Assembly: GCA_032717465.1 (NCBI GenBank) | Contig: CM064666.1 | Location: 17,950,336-18,014,335, forward strand | Length of the DNA stretch: 64,000 bases | Source: Coenobita brevimanus | Lineage: Eukaryota > Arthropoda > Malacostraca > Decapoda > Coenobitidae | Direction: 5' to 3' | Shown: one piece after another, positions 63,430 through 64,000 of the stretch | Layout: each line of letters starts with the position of its first letter | Numbering within the stretch: the first letter of the stretch is position 1 | Program-made: the position numbers and the translations under genes | The notes under the pieces: model-generated | The model's input: the letters and a program-made list of their open reading frames with translations, nothing else | What the model was told of the DNA's origin: nothing | Database searches by the model: none

Positions 63430-63930
63430 ACCATCATATTCCTCCCCCTCTTCTTCCTCTTCCTCCTCCTCCTCCTCCTTTTCCTCTTCTTCCTCCTCCT
63501 CCTACTTGTATGCGCCCTCCTCTCGTCCTCTTCATCTTCCTCCTCTTCCTCTTCCTGCACCTCCTCCTCCTCCTCGTCTTCGTCCTCTTCCTCTTCCTGC
63601 ACCTCCTACTCCTCTTCTTCCTCGTCCTCCTTGTCCTCCTCTTCCTATTCCTGCTCCTCCTCCTCGTCTTCGTCCTCTTCCACGTCCTCCTCTTCCTCTT
63701 CCTGCTCCTCCTCCTCGTCTTCGTCCTCTTCCTCATCCTCCTTGTCCTCCTCTTCCTCACCCTCGTCTTCGTCCTCTTCCTCGTCCTCATCCTCCTCTTC
63801 TTCTTCCTCTTCGTGCTCTTCCTCCTATTCGTCTTCGTCCTTCTCCTCCTCATCGTCGTCGTCCTCCTATCTATCTATCTGTCTACCAATCTATCTATCA
63901 GTCTATCTAGCCACACCCACTTGAACAAGC
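63430..63930. repeat. Pyrimidine-rich (TCC/TCT)n tract and (TATC)n
   Basis: Almost pure C/T on the plus strand for over 430 bp after the exon 2 donor, with CCTCGTCTTCGTCCTCTTCC repeated every 60 bp or so, then (TATC)n. Open frames are compositional. Confidence 0.95.
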
Positions 63931-64000
63931 GTTTGAAAGACAGACAGAAAGAAAGAAAGAAAATGAATAAAGAAAGAAAGAAAACGAAAATATAGCCAAA

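Overview
The window looks like gene-poor chromosomal DNA from an arthropod, most likely a decapod crustacean. The genes have many exons and long introns. Microsatellites (CA, GA, GAT/GGT, TTG) are very abundant, TTAGG-like pentamers occur inside introns, and RTE-, Jockey-, mariner- and Tigger-like transposons fill the space. Species assignment is inference.

Two host genes are supported, both incomplete here. (1) On the minus strand, a VPS13-family bridge-type lipid-transfer protein runs from a start codon at 29794 leftward out of the window. I traced 15 coding exons (29794 to 27). Splice sites and phases agree at every junction, giving about 2,048 residues (6,145 nt, phase 1 at the last donor). 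They include the chorein N-terminus, EWW, GWFDWLWG and WEPxLEP-type motifs, one 3.65 kb exon and a Glu-rich exon at the left edge. (2) On the plus strand, the first two exons of a CYP2-clan cytochrome P450 lie at 53024-53105 and 63316-63415, separated by a 10.2 kb intron. The gene continues past the right edge.

Layout: 1-29.8 kb is VPS13 with repeat-filled introns. They hold a Tigger-like element with a LINE fragment and a second mini-Tigger nested inside, a foldback mariner, several RTE-type LINE copies (one, in intron 1, nearly intact), and degenerate copies of VPS13 exon edges. From 29.8 to 53 kb there is no host gene. The centre is a Jockey-like LINE (about 32.3-40.7 kb, minus) split by a 4.3 kb element with roughly 480 bp terminal inverted repeats. 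That element carries a broken gene with an EADTR...RDTD...CDT signature resembling an XPG/FEN-type nuclease core, and itself holds a TA-flanked MITE and an RTE fragment. The same Jockey copy also holds a SINE with an 11 bp target-site duplication. Further right are a tRNA-headed SINE with a 16 bp duplication, a 28 bp minisatellite, a Tc1-like element with a hAT-like MITE inside, and a second Jockey copy ending 0.5 kb upstream of the P450. From 53 to 63.3 kb is P450 intron 1, with a 42 bp minisatellite, a GC-rich block, LINE/SINE fragments and about 1 kb of GAT/GGT repeat.

The most notable observations are the inverted-repeat element with a nuclease-like gene, a SINE/LINE pair sharing a 3' end and tetranucleotide tails, and fossil duplicates of VPS13 splice-site regions. 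No RNA gene, CRISPR array or bacterial feature was seen. All coordinates of exons and elements were read by eye.
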